Made by a program: the position numbers and the translations under genes
Shown here: positions 51,401 to 60,190 of the stretch, piece after piece
How positions within the stretch are numbered: position 1 is the stretch's first letter
How the letters are laid out: every line of letters begins with the position of its first letter
Notes under the pieces: generated by a model
What the model was told of the DNA's origin: nothing
What the model saw: only the letters and a program-made list of their open reading frames with translations
Database searches by the model: none
NCBI GenBank assembly: GCA_949752745.1
Contig: OX457029.1
Coordinates: 41,294,500 to 41,358,499, forward strand
Source: Protula sp. h YS-2021
Taxonomy: Eukaryota > Annelida > Polychaeta > Sabellida > Serpulidae
Reading direction: 5' to 3'
Length of the DNA: 64,000 nucleotides

Positions 51401-52676
51401 TGATATACTCATGAACGATGCTCTACCAGCATCAATTTGGTTGTTCAAAATTTGAAAAAAATGCACCGAAAAGTGGTTTCAAGAGGAACAAAAGGCTAAA
51501 AGTTTTCAGCAAACGAGCTACTTAGTCAGGCTTTAAAACTCAGTATTTTTATTCAATATAAAGATATCAATAAGTGGCACTAGCTGTATTTATTTCTTGC
51601 AGCTGAACAACTGGAGTTTATCACAGGATGATATGGACACAATCAATTCACAGAACATCAACTTCAGGGCTTGCTATGGGGCACCGTAAGTTGACAATAT
51701 TGCTAGAATTGTGTCCTTGTACTAACCGTCCCGGGAGGCGGGCGGTGGTCCGCGTTTCGTATCATATGTATTACCATGCATGTCCAAAACCGCGGAGAAA
51801 GATGGTAATTTTGAGGCCAGACGCGGTCCGCGCGGAATACCAATTATGTTGGGGTGGGGGGGGGGGGGTAATTGTCATTCAATACTCCGCGTTTCCCACA
51901 AAAAGGGGGTTATTTCGGAAATTCACCCGGCGTTTGGTTAATAAAGGTTAATATTTTAAAGTGAACATTCCACGTTTAGGGGTCATTTTAAAAAGTTATG
52001 GACACGCATGATAACCGCTTGGTACTTGAGTGCCCCCTCCTCACCGGAGAGCACTTTTTAAGTTCATTTAAGGTAAATTCTAAGGTAGGGACTAACAATT
52101 GGCATGATAAAACCATGTTCTCGTTTGAGGGGAAGTATGATGTGTCAGCTGATATTTTAATCACATTGTCACCCCATGTTCACGGTTTCACTGCAGGTTC
52201 ACACATACTCACGATCTGGTAACTTAGCGGTAAACATATGGTTCGCTTTATAGAATATATTGAAGAACATTTATAGAACATATTAAACCTGTGATATACA
52301 AGGTATCGTTATTAAATGATAAGTTTGTATTCATTGTACGGGAATGACAGGGGCACCATATTTCTCACCATATAGTAAAAGAGATAGATATTAACTTGTG
52401 GTTCGAACTATTATTCGATTACGTATTTTCTGTGAACTCCGATTTCATGCATTAACCATATGATAAACATGTGGTATTGTGTCGTCATGTATCACCATGG
52501 CGATACAATGCGGTAATGTGTGTGATCAACAAAACTGTAACATATAAATACATATTAAGATGAAAGAAAATAAAAGCTATCTGTGTCTGTTTATAAGGCG
52601 GCTTTCTTGTCATTCCTGAGCAAATTCGTGTGTTTGTTTCAGATTTGTTAAGTCCAAGTACTACCCATTCAAGTGA
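45407..52676 (+). CDS. aldo-keto reductase (AKR1-type), nine exons
   Basis: Nine exons bounded by consensus splice sites (intron phases 0,0,0,0,2,0,0,2) join into an intact 310-residue NADPH-dependent aldo-keto reductase. This cytosolic enzyme folds as a (beta/alpha)8 barrel and reduces aldehydes and ketones. The catalytic tetrad is complete and spaced as in aldose reductase: Asp47, Tyr52 ([14 protein letters not shown]), Lys81 (IFVTSK) and His114 (LVHWPV). The coenzyme-binding C-terminal signature [13 protein letters not shown] (Lys260, Ser261, Arg266) is present, as are GVSNF and the N-terminal PVLGLGTWK. The length is 5-10 residues shorter than typical. The C-terminus [10 protein letters not shown] is normal. 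The product is probably an AKR1-like carbonyl or aldose reductase; substrate specificity cannot be read from sequence. Confidence 0.93.
45895..46400. repeat. poly-G-associated dispersed repeat, copy 6, with an inserted segment (intron 1)
   Basis: It starts with a G run (45901-45920) and GGCACTCACGCACC. It resumes after an inserted block (about 45960-46190, containing GGGGACTATAGTATTGGGGT) with GAAACGCGGAGTACTG, CGCTGACCGCGTC and G/C runs to about 46343. Confidence 0.65.
46630..46705. repeat. poly-G-associated dispersed repeat, terminal fragment (copy 7)
   Basis: GGGGGTACTCACGTACAAATT, then GGTTGTAACACACGTGATAAAAAGT and a C run: the start of the family without its body. It ends about 60 bp before exon 2. 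Confidence 0.55.
46763..46930 (+). CDS. aldo-keto reductase exon 2
   Basis: 56 codons, acceptor CCCTAACAG, donor GTAGCG; carries Asp47, Tyr52 and Lys81. Confidence 0.93.
47320..47436 (+). CDS. aldo-keto reductase exon 3
   Basis: 39 codons, acceptor TTTTATTTCAG, donor GTACTC; carries His114 in LYLVHWPV. Confidence 0.92.
47932..48108 (+). CDS. aldo-keto reductase exon 4
   Basis: 59 codons, acceptor AATCATAG, donor GTAGAT; carries DTWREME and AIGVSNFN. Confidence 0.92.
48520..49065. repeat. 51-bp minisatellite of hairpin-forming units (intron 4)
   Basis: About ten copies of a 51-bp unit (GCCTGCTGAGTTAACTAAGT, then GGGCATGGCTTAGTTAAGCC and AGTTTAATGAA). Each unit carries the inverted repeat AACTAAG/CTTAGTT around GGGCATGG, so each can form a short hairpin. 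Confidence 0.9.
49275..49387 (+). CDS. aldo-keto reductase exon 5
   Basis: 37 codons plus two bases, acceptor ATTCCAG, donor GTATGT; encodes [16 protein letters not shown]. Confidence 0.9.
49687..49768 (+). CDS. aldo-keto reductase exon 6
   Basis: Enters in phase 2, acceptor TTTATTTCAG, donor GTCTGA; encodes the loop and the KHNKTPGQ segment. Confidence 0.88.
49770..51208. other. intron 6 of the aldo-keto reductase gene
   Basis: It contains a short run of 11-bp units (CGGCATATTCC variants) at about 50060-50135; nothing else is recognised. Confidence 0.6.
51209..51292 (+). CDS. aldo-keto reductase exon 7
   Basis: 28 codons, acceptor TTCCCTTCCAG, donor GTACCT; carries IPKSVTPSR. Confidence 0.92.
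51603..51685 (+). CDS. aldo-keto reductase exon 8
   Basis: 27 codons plus two bases, acceptor TTTCTTGCAG, donor GTAAGT. Confidence 0.88.
51735..52040. repeat. poly-G-associated dispersed repeat, copy 8 (reverse orientation, intron 8)
   Basis: The best-preserved copy: GAGGCCAGACGCGGTCCGCG, a G run (about 51851-51868), AATACTCCGCGTTTCCC, CGGCGTTTGGTTAA, CCACGTTTAGGGGTCATTTT, then GACACGCATGATAACCGC and GAGTGCCCCC. Confidence 0.8.
52643..52676 (+). CDS. aldo-keto reductase exon 9
   Basis: Acceptor TTTGTTTCAG, ten codons after the shared Pro codon, then TGA. Confidence 0.85.
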
Positions 52677-52921
52677 CCACGTGATAATTGTTGCCAGCAC
52701 GTGAAGCCAACCACATCGACCACAACGAGGACACAGGGAACACAGGTGGAGAGCTCCAACATGTGTTCAGCTCAGAAGAAGCAATTTCCATGAAAGCAGC
52801 GGCAAAGAATACAAAACTTCTAACCAAATATTGAGTGTTTTTCAGTTAGTTTGACCTTTGAGCTGCTTCTTAAACACCAGAAAGGATTGCACATAAAAGT
52901 TTGAATGCAAAATCTCTTTTA

Positions 52922-52927
52922 AATAAA
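52922..52927 (+). terminator. poly(A) signal of the aldo-keto reductase gene
   Basis: AATAAA about 245 bp after the stop codon; a reasonable 3' UTR length. Confidence 0.45.
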
Positions 52928-52949
52928 AATGAAATGATTATAAGCTTAA

Positions 52950-53703
52950 GTTTTATTTTAGTTGTTACGGCTGCAAACCTCAACCATCAATGGGAAGCTC
53001 AAGCCGAAAACATCTTGGACTACCATTGGTGAAATTGTCGTGGGGTCTAAAGTATACTTTAAACAAAATATAAGGCATACATTTGAAAACAGTGAACACT
53101 GTTTTCAGTGGCAAGCAGTTTTTTTATCCGCAGTGACCGTATTCACAAAAGTTAACCATGCAGTTAACAAATTCGGGTTACTTCTCATGTGGCAACAGAA
53201 GTTTTGAAATTTTAACTAATGCATTTTATTTTTATATCAAAAAATGTTCTTATAAAAATTATTTGCGTAATTAACTACATCAGCTCAATTTCCTTGTGCT
53301 TTCTGCAGTTAACTGTACAGTTAACTTTTGCGAGTGCAGGACTGACAATTAGTCGTTAGATTCGCACCGTGCGTTTTTAAAGAAAAAATGGGAGAAACTT
53401 ATAGTGCACTAAATGCACTAAATATTAAAAAATGGTGAATTTCAGGAAAGACACATTTTAATACCGACCAAAAGGCTCTTGGCGGTCTAAAAATCCTGAG
53501 AGACAATTGCCATATGAACAAGTAAGAGCCTGCTAGAGAGTTACCTTACAAGAACATCCAGACACAACTTTTAACGACCCGCCAAAAACACTAGGAGAGG
53601 TGTTTGTATTAATTTCGTCCAATTATAATCTATAGTTTGTTTAGCAAAACCGCCTTATATACAGACATCGCCCTCCCAGCCTTATCCTTTGGAACATCCA
53701 ATT
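52950..53703. other. intergenic stretch before the retrotransposon
   Basis: Nothing is recognised. The ORF at 52962-53207 has no family features. Confidence 0.45.
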
Positions 53704-53708
53704 AACAA

Positions 53709-54293
53709 TGTTGTGCACTCAATTCTTGTGCCAACAGAGAATTATCAATAGGATTAGAGTAATTATAATCCTCCGTTTTGTTTGATTGTTAATTATATAT
53801 GTCGCGTCGTCCCTAAATAATGCATGGTCATAAGAATTACTATAATTGGTATTTCTATTGTTTATAATAGTTATGGTATGTTTATAATTGTAAAACCCCT
53901 TTTGTTACTCCTTTGATTGTTGTCACCTGTTTGTTACCCACTCTTATAATAAGTGACTTTGTTAGGATCTACAAGTATATAAGCTATGGAAAATAATATA
54001 CGGGAGAATCTAGAAGCGCATATCTGAATGATAAAACGTTGATTGAGAAATTTTATTAATTATAAACTCGGATATAAGTTATGTTGTGGATATCCGATCA
54101 TGTATGGTACGTGACTATCGTTCTTAAGTCTAATAACCAAAATGCTTTTCTTGGCGTAATAGACCCCGGTACACCCCACTGCACTTAGTATATTTATATC
54201 AATAAACACTTGTTATTTCATTTAATCATTCTTTTTAATTTATAAGGAAGTGCCCCGCTGTGAGTCAAAAATGGCTCGCAGAGGTGTACTTCA
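53709..54293 (+). repeat. 5' LTR (585 bp)
   Basis: Starts TGTTGTGCAC and ends ACTTCA. Contains TATATAAG at 53976-53983, a likely TATA box, and AATAAA near 54201. Confidence 0.95.
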
Positions 54294-54295
54294 TA

Positions 54296-54313
54296 TGGTG
54301 GAGATTTGCAGTG
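54296..54313 (+). other. candidate tRNA primer-binding site
   Basis: TGGTGGAGATTTGCAGTG begins two bases after the 5' LTR. TGG matches the CCA end of tRNAs; I do not assign the tRNA. Confidence 0.5.
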
Positions 54314-55390
54314 TAATTACGCCTTGAAATCATAATAATAATAATTATTTCACAAAATACACTACAAAATAAGAGAAAGAAACATTTAAAAAAAATGGCA
54401 CAATTATTTTGTCCATATTTACAGAAATAAACAAATAAGCAAATAAAATCAGTGTCATTAGTGAAGTGAGGGCCAATAATACTCTTCACATGAAACCGAA
54501 TTTACAGAAAAGAATAAATGCATTTCTTCTATTTAAAAAAAACCACAATATTCTGCAAAGCAGTAACGGTGGTGCTCATTTTAAAGTGGGGGGAGACATT
54601 TGACGCCCCTGAAAACACTTTTATATTCTAGCTGAAATTCGTTTTTGCATAGCATAATTACTTGCACACCAACGGTGTTCATATTTCATAAGTCGATTTG
54701 TACCAGCAATTTTGGCAAGTCGAATGGAACTAGTTCTACAAAACTTTGTATAATATGCATACAGCATAGAACATACTAGCCTTTTAAAATTGTAACTAGC
54801 AAAATGCAATAATTACTAATAATAATATCATCTACATTGCCAATACTTTACTGTGTTTTTTATCACAGTTAAGGCTACTCGCACAACAGTGGTAATCATA
54901 AAGTTTTTATATTTGTTGTCTTTTTCTTAAACTAAACTAATTAACCATAAAGGCATATGAAATGTCACAAATACAGACTGTGACTACACGCGCAACAACG
55001 GTGATCATAAGTATCAATCACAACAAATCCCAAAACACAATATAGTTCGTTTGGGCTAGCAGTGTTGACATGGGAAACAACATCAGCACAATGCTTCATC
55101 ACCAGCCATTTCTTTTAGTATAAAAATTCTCTCTACATCCTTATCATGCAGCTCTCACAAAATTCTAAAATGCCAATTTTATATCTGGCAAAGGACTTCT
55201 GTTTCTTGAGGGTGCTGATATGTTGAGATGTTTGGCCATGAATTGATTTGTTAAGTGTGGTTCAACAAGTGACTTCAACATTTGATTTCTTTGCTTAGAT
55301 TGCCTTTTATTCTGATTTTATTGTCGTTTCAAAGGTCAAATTTTCAGCTCTGGTTAAGTTATCACTTTGTTGCTCGAATACCGCCTTATC
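54314..55390. other. retrotransposon leader between primer-binding site and gag
   Basis: About 1.08 kb with no open frame on the plus strand; an unusually long untranslated leader. No repeats are seen. Confidence 0.5.
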
Positions 55391-55738
55391 ATGTCTAACG
55401 TCAAAATGTCTTACATAAACCAACATCAAGATACCCCGTTCGAACGTTGGCAATGTCCGCTTAAAGAGCCGATAAAAGTACCTCTCCCAAAATATTTTTC
55501 TGGGTACTCCAAGGAGGATGGAAAAACATGGCTTAAGTATTTAGAGCTATTTCATCATTGTAGTGGAATAGGACCAGACATTGCACCACGAGTTTTTCCA
55601 GTTTTCTTAAAAGACCTAGCGCTTCAGTGGTTTGATAATCTTCCAGATTTCGTCAGTTCAGATTATGTTCTACTAAGAGAGGCATTTCTCGATAGGTTTC
55701 ACAATAAAGTCTACACTTTCAGAGATGGTTCTCGATGA
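55367..55738 (+). CDS. Gag, N-terminal part (capsid-like)
   Basis: The frame gives 123 residues, more likely starting at Met9 (55391). It shows the retrotransposon Gag signature: PLPKYFSGYSKEDGKTWLKY, then LKDLALQWFDNLPD and LLREAFLDRF. This is the 'F-x-G-x-x-x-D...W...L-x-x-F...A-x-x-W-x-x-x-L...L-x-x-x-F-x-x-x-F' order of Ty3/Gypsy capsid proteins. The frame ends abruptly at 55738, where the capsid domain should continue; the continuation lies in the +1 frame from 55725. I read this as a frame-breaking mutation in gag. Confidence 0.75.
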   Translation: MLLEYRLIMSNVKMSYINQHQDTPFERWQCPLKEPIKVPLPKYFSGYSKEDGKTWLKYLELFHHCSGIGPDIAPRVFPVFLKDLALQWFDNLPDFVSSDYVLLREAFLDRFHNKVYTFRDGSR

Positions 55739-56033
55739 ACTTTACGGAATGTCTATTGACAGCGTTTCTGCTGACGTAGATTGGGACGATTTCGTTTTTA
55801 GACATGGTACTGTGTGTGATAGGCTTGGTTTTTTACAAGAATTCCAAAGAGTTCAGAGCTTTATCAGTCTAATGCTCCGGGAAATAAAGCCATGGTTGTA
55901 TGCTGGTGTCTACAATGACACAAACAGTTGTGCCAGAAGTGCAAAACATTTCTTCCAATCACATATGGCGAGGGCAGCTTCATCATCCGAACCAGTTCGT
56001 CCTGTTAACAGGGTAGAAGCAAACCAAACTTGA
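55725..56033 (+). CDS. Gag, C-terminal part after a frame break
   Basis: 102 codons in the next frame continue the capsid domain (WDDFVFRHGTVCDRLGFLQE, then FQRVQSFISLMLREIKPWLY). This matches the 'F-x-x-x-x-x-R-L-G...F-x-x-G-L-x-x-x-x-x' half of Gag. It ends as the pol frame takes over at 56030. The zinc knuckle that usually closes Gag is encoded at the start of the pol frame. Confidence 0.7.
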   Translation: MVLDELYGMSIDSVSADVDWDDFVFRHGTVCDRLGFLQEFQRVQSFISLMLREIKPWLYAGVYNDTNSCARSAKHFFQSHMARAASSSEPVRPVNRVEANQT

Positions 56034-59000
56034 TTCACGAATATACCAAAAAGCAATTTCAACCAAGGAAAACTTATGAACGAAAACAAAATAGAAGAAA
56101 AGGCTGGAAGGTTCCGTGTACAATCTGTGGTTCAAACAACCATCACAAAGACCAGTGTCATGTTACTAGTATTAAACCAGACACCAATGATGCTAGCACT
56201 CAAACCAAAAATGCAAACACACACCTAACGACGAAAACTGCACATACACATCAAACACCTAAAGTTTGCCCCATTCTTGATCTGAGTGACAGCTCACACA
56301 TAGCAGTAAAATGTAGTGACGGGGTTGAACTACATACTCTTTTGGACACCGGAGCCAATTGTAACTGCATCAGTGTTGAGGCCTTCAGGCGCCTTAGGCA
56401 GTGTGACAAAACGGATGTCGAATATTCCAAATTCAATCATGCACAGTCGGCCGGTGGTGCCCCTTTGTCTACAAAAGGAACTTCAACAATTTCGTTTCGC
56501 CTCAAAAACTCCAGCTTCCGAGTTAATGCGTATGTTATAGAAGATTTGGTTGTTGATTTTATTTTGGGAAGAACATTTCTTGAAGATCAGGGTGCAGTTA
56601 TAGATTTTTCTAAGAGCACCATAAAACTGAACGATAAATACACGCTGGTCGTATCCGATGAGTGCGTTGTCGATCCGCAGACCCAAAAAGTTGTTTATGT
56701 TGATGTTAAGGGGAGCATCCCTAATGCAATCGACGGTCTAGCCCGTCCAAACCACAGAATACAAGCTCTCGGCCTATTTATGGCAAACACACTTAACACT
56801 TCAAAGAACAACAAGATACCAATACGTTTGATGAACCCTTTTAAATCACCAACTAAACTTAAGGCAAAAACAAAAATCGGAACTTTTAGTCCTCTCAGCT
56901 CAGCTGATAGCATTAGCCTCGTGGAAGATACGGGTCAAATCAAAGACTTACCATTTGTGAACTCTATTGATCTGAGTCAGTCAGATCTCACTGATGTTCA
57001 AAAAGATCAGCTGCTTGACGTTCTTGCAGACCGACGAGAAGCATTCTCGCTAGATGGTGAACTAGGCAACTGCAAAATAATAAACCACGAAATCGCTCTA
57101 AAGCCTGGAACAAGACCTATTTATCAAAGACCTTATCGCTACTCAATGTTTGCAAACGACGAGGCACGGAAGCACGTAGCTGGCTTGCTAGAAAAAGGTG
57201 TTATCGAACCTAGTACATCTCCTTGGTCCTCTCCAATTTGCATTGTCACCAAGCCACGATCTGATCCAAATGCTCCAATTGAAACAAGGATGACAATCGA
57301 TTATAGGAGGTTAAATGATCAAACGCTGCCTGATGTCCATCCTTTGCCACGGCTCGATGATACACTCGATAGAATTGGTTCCCAAAAACCAGTTTTCTTC
57401 AGTTCAATCGATCTTCTTTCTGGGTTCTTTCAAGTTGAGCTAGACGAGAAAAGTAGGCCTTACACAGCATTTTCCTTCGAGGGAGGACATTATCAGTTTA
57501 CAAAATTAGCGCAAGGTTTGAAAAACTCACCGGCATCTTTTTCTCGGTTGATGCAACTCATACTCACAGGACTTCAATACTTTATCTGCTTGTGCTATAT
57601 CGATGATATAATCATATTTTCGAGCACGTTTGAGGAGCATTTGAAGCACATTAGTCTGGTTCTTGGAAGTCTGATTAGTGCCAATCTCAAGGCTAAGCCG
57701 CAAAAGTGTCAATTTGCTAAGAAAGAGGTCAAGTTCTTGGGCAACATTTTTTCGAAAGATGGAGTTAAGCCAGACCTTGGGAAAATAAGCGTGATTAAGG
57801 ATATGAACCCGCCGAAGAATGTCCAAGAGCTCCGTCGGTGTCTAGGTCTCATGGGTTTTTACAGAAGGTTTGTCCCTCACTTCCAGCTTTATGCATCTCC
57901 ACTTTACAATCTGTTGAAGAAGGATAAGAAATGGGAATGGACAACGAAATGTCAAGAAGGTTTTCAAAATCTAAAAGATTCCCTGATAAATGCCCCAATT
58001 CTTGGATATCCCGATTTCAGCAAACCTTTCATTGTTTATACTGACGCATCTATCGATGGTCTTGGTGCTATGTTGGTTCAAGAGCAGCAATTTGAGGGCA
58101 AAACAATCCCAAGGGCTCTATGTTACTCTGGTCGTTCACTTAACAAGCACGAGAAAAAGTACAATATCAGTGATCTTGAACTCACTGCCATTTTTTACGC
58201 AATTCAGCAATACCGTCCATACTTGCAATACAACAAAGTCGTTTTCTATACAGATCACAAAAGTCTTACTACTCTTATGAAATGCAAACAACCTACAGGG
58301 AGACTCGGTAGAATTCATCAAGCTCTTACAATGCTCAACTACGAGGTTATACATCTCCCTGGTAGCAAAATGGCTCATGTAGATGCCATAAGTAGGTTTC
58401 CACATTTAACTTTGCCAAAAGAACACGAAGACGTTGTCGAACCCGATTTTGTTGATCCACCGCTTGTCGAACCAAAATCCAGTGCTGATCTTAAGGTTTT
58501 TGCAGTCAATGCTAAGGCCCAAAGTTTTAGATCTAAGTTGACCCAAGACAGGAAGAATCATGAACTTAACAAATTCAACTTCTCAAAAGAACACATTAAT
58601 CGTCTTATTACTTTACAGTCCAAAGATCCTGAAATTACGGATCGGTTGAGGCTTATCAAAGAGCAAGAGTTGGATGTCCCTCCCGAGCGTTTTAAGAAAC
58701 TGCTCGCAAATATCGACGATTTCATTGTTGAAAACGGCGTTTTATATAGGGTTCATTATCAGCCAAGGTCCAAAACACGTTCCAAGGCAGAGAAATGCGT
58801 ACTTCAACTTGTCGTTCCTGCAGAGTTGCGTCACGAGGTCATGCGAGAACTGCACTGTGATGTGCACTTTTCATACATGAAGGTTTGGTACAAGGCTCAG
58901 GAGAAGTTCTGGTGGCCCGGTATGTTTAAAGACATCAAGTCTTTCTGTGAGTCATGCGTGCAGTGTCAGCAAGCAAAAGGATCTCAAAAACCGCCTCCTC

Positions 59001-60190
59001 TGATTCCAATAGAAAGTAACTTTCCTTGGCAAATCGTTGGTGTTGATATAACAGAACGACATGTTATCTCGCAAAAAGGGAACATTCCAAATATGAAAGC
59101 TGAAACTGTAGCAAAAGTGTTCTACGAGGAGATTATTTGTCGATTCAGTGCCCCACAGAAGTTATTATCTGATCGTGGTGCGCAATTTTTGTCCTCGCTA
59201 ATGAAGTTTACTCGAGAGTTATTCAGCGTTCAAGGTCTTTTCACTTCCGCTTGGAATCCACGCTGCGACGGGATGACAGAACGCTCAAATCAGACAATCA
59301 TGAAATGTCTGAGTTTCCATTCTAACGCACATCATGATAACTGGGATGAACGCCTATCTTCAGCTGTGTTTGCTTACAGTACCACACCGTGCTTTCGTTC
59401 TACGGACTATACTCCGTACTACCTTTTGTTTGGTCGCCACTGCAAAGGTTCTGCCGACCTCAGGCTTGTGATTCCTGAAGATGTTCCTCATAACATTCAG
59501 GACTACGTCACTACTCTAGTGAACAGCCTAGACGAAGCTTGTACCATGGCCCGTAAGAACATTCGGGAGCACCAAGCTAGCATGAAAGAATACGTTGATA
59601 GGAGTGCACAATCCTGCAGACTACAGGAAGGTGACAAAGTATTTCTTTATATTCCAGTGACTCCTAAGCACTTGTCACGCAAATTGCGCCATCCTTGGTG
59701 CGGCGGCTACGTCATCCACCGGTTTTTAGGTCCAAACACAGTCAAGCTTAGAAAGCTAAGCGACGGTAAAATACTGAAAGCACCAGTAACTGTCAAGCGT
59801 TTGAAGAAATGTATAGACCCTCAGGAACGTCCTCAACAAGTTTTGGCAAATGACATTTTCCCCGCATTGGACAAATTAACTGATGACGACATCCCGGTCG
59901 ATAATTTTGCTCCATTCATGGCTGTTCGTCCCAGTGAATCCTCGGACACTGAGGAATCGCTACACGATGCCCTCATTCTCTCCCATCAAACTTCTCAAAG
60001 TCAATTTGTGAATGTAGAGAAAGTTCTTGCTAGAAGAAAATATAAAGGAAAAGTTCAATACAAAGTAAGATGGCAAGGATACGGTCCAAAAGATGACTCA
60101 TGGGTGAATGAGGAAGATGTAAATGATGTCCTTCGCGAGTTCGTTGCTAGTAATAACCTACCGAAAAGGCGAAGAAAAAGGAGACCGTAG
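56030..60190 (+). CDS. Pol polyprotein: zinc knuckle, protease, RT, RNase H, integrase, chromodomain
   Basis: A 1386-codon frame (first codon TTG, so probably entered by frameshift). Domains: CCHC knuckle (C30, C33, H38, C43); aspartic protease LLDTGAN (D106); reverse transcriptase with SSIDLLSGF (D461) and YIDD (523-526); RNase H from YTDASIDG (D672); integrase zinc-binding H942/H946 and C976/C979; and a DDE core D1006, D1048, E1084. The chromodomain lies at about 1326-1372 (VEKVLARRKYKGKVQYKVRW, then GYGPKDDSW). The D1048-E1084 spacing is the usual 35. Only 41 residues separate D1006 and D1048, some 15-18 fewer than normal, with the gap near Asn1018. Integrase is therefore probably inactive. 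Confidence 0.93.
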   Translation: MIHEYTKKQFQPRKTYERKQNRRKGWKVPCTICGSNNHHKDQCHVTSIKPDTNDASTQTKNANTHLTTKTAHTHQTPKVCPILDLSDSSHIAVKCSDGVELHTLLDTGANCNCISVEAFRRLRQCDKTDVEYSKFNHAQSAGGAPLSTKGTSTISFRLKNSSFRVNAYVIEDLVVDFILGRTFLEDQGAVIDFSKSTIKLNDKYTLVVSDECVVDPQTQKVVYVDVKGSIPNAIDGLARPNHRIQALGLFMANTLNTSKNNKIPIRLMNPFKSPTKLKAKTKIGTFSPLSSADSISLVEDTGQIKDLPFVNSIDLSQSDLTDVQKDQLLDVLADRREAFSLDGELGNCKIINHEIALKPGTRPIYQRPYRYSMFANDEARKHVAGLLEKGVIEPSTSPWSSPICIVTKPRSDPNAPIETRMTIDYRRLNDQTLPDVHPLPRLDDTLDRIGSQKPVFFSSIDLLSGFFQVELDEKSRPYTAFSFEGGHYQFTKLAQGLKNSPASFSRLMQLILTGLQYFICLCYIDDIIIFSSTFEEHLKHISLVLGSLISANLKAKPQKCQFAKKEVKFLGNIFSKDGVKPDLGKISVIKDMNPPKNVQELRRCLGLMGFYRRFVPHFQLYASPLYNLLKKDKKWEWTTKCQEGFQNLKDSLINAPILGYPDFSKPFIVYTDASIDGLGAMLVQEQQFEGKTIPRALCYSGRSLNKHEKKYNISDLELTAIFYAIQQYRPYLQYNKVVFYTDHKSLTTLMKCKQPTGRLGRIHQALTMLNYEVIHLPGSKMAHVDAISRFPHLTLPKEHEDVVEPDFVDPPLVEPKSSADLKVFAVNAKAQSFRSKLTQDRKNHELNKFNFSKEHINRLITLQSKDPEITDRLRLIKEQELDVPPERFKKLLANIDDFIVENGVLYRVHYQPRSKTRSKAEKCVLQLVVPAELRHEVMRELHCDVHFSYMKVWYKAQEKFWWPGMFKDIKSFCESCVQCQQAKGSQKPPPLIPIESNFPWQIVGVDITERHVISQKGNIPNMKAETVAKVFYEEIICRFSAPQKLLSDRGAQFLSSLMKFTRELFSVQGLFTSAWNPRCDGMTERSNQTIMKCLSFHSNAHHDNWDERLSSAVFAYSTTPCFRSTDYTPYYLLFGRHCKGSADLRLVIPEDVPHNIQDYVTTLVNSLDEACTMARKNIREHQASMKEYVDRSAQSCRLQEGDKVFLYIPVTPKHLSRKLRHPWCGGYVIHRFLGPNTVKLRKLSDGKILKAPVTVKRLKKCIDPQERPQQVLANDIFPALDKLTDDDIPVDNFAPFMAVRPSESSDTEESLHDALILSHQTSQSQFVNVEKVLARRKYKGKVQYKVRWQGYGPKDDSWVNEEDVNDVLREFVASNNLPKRRRKRRP

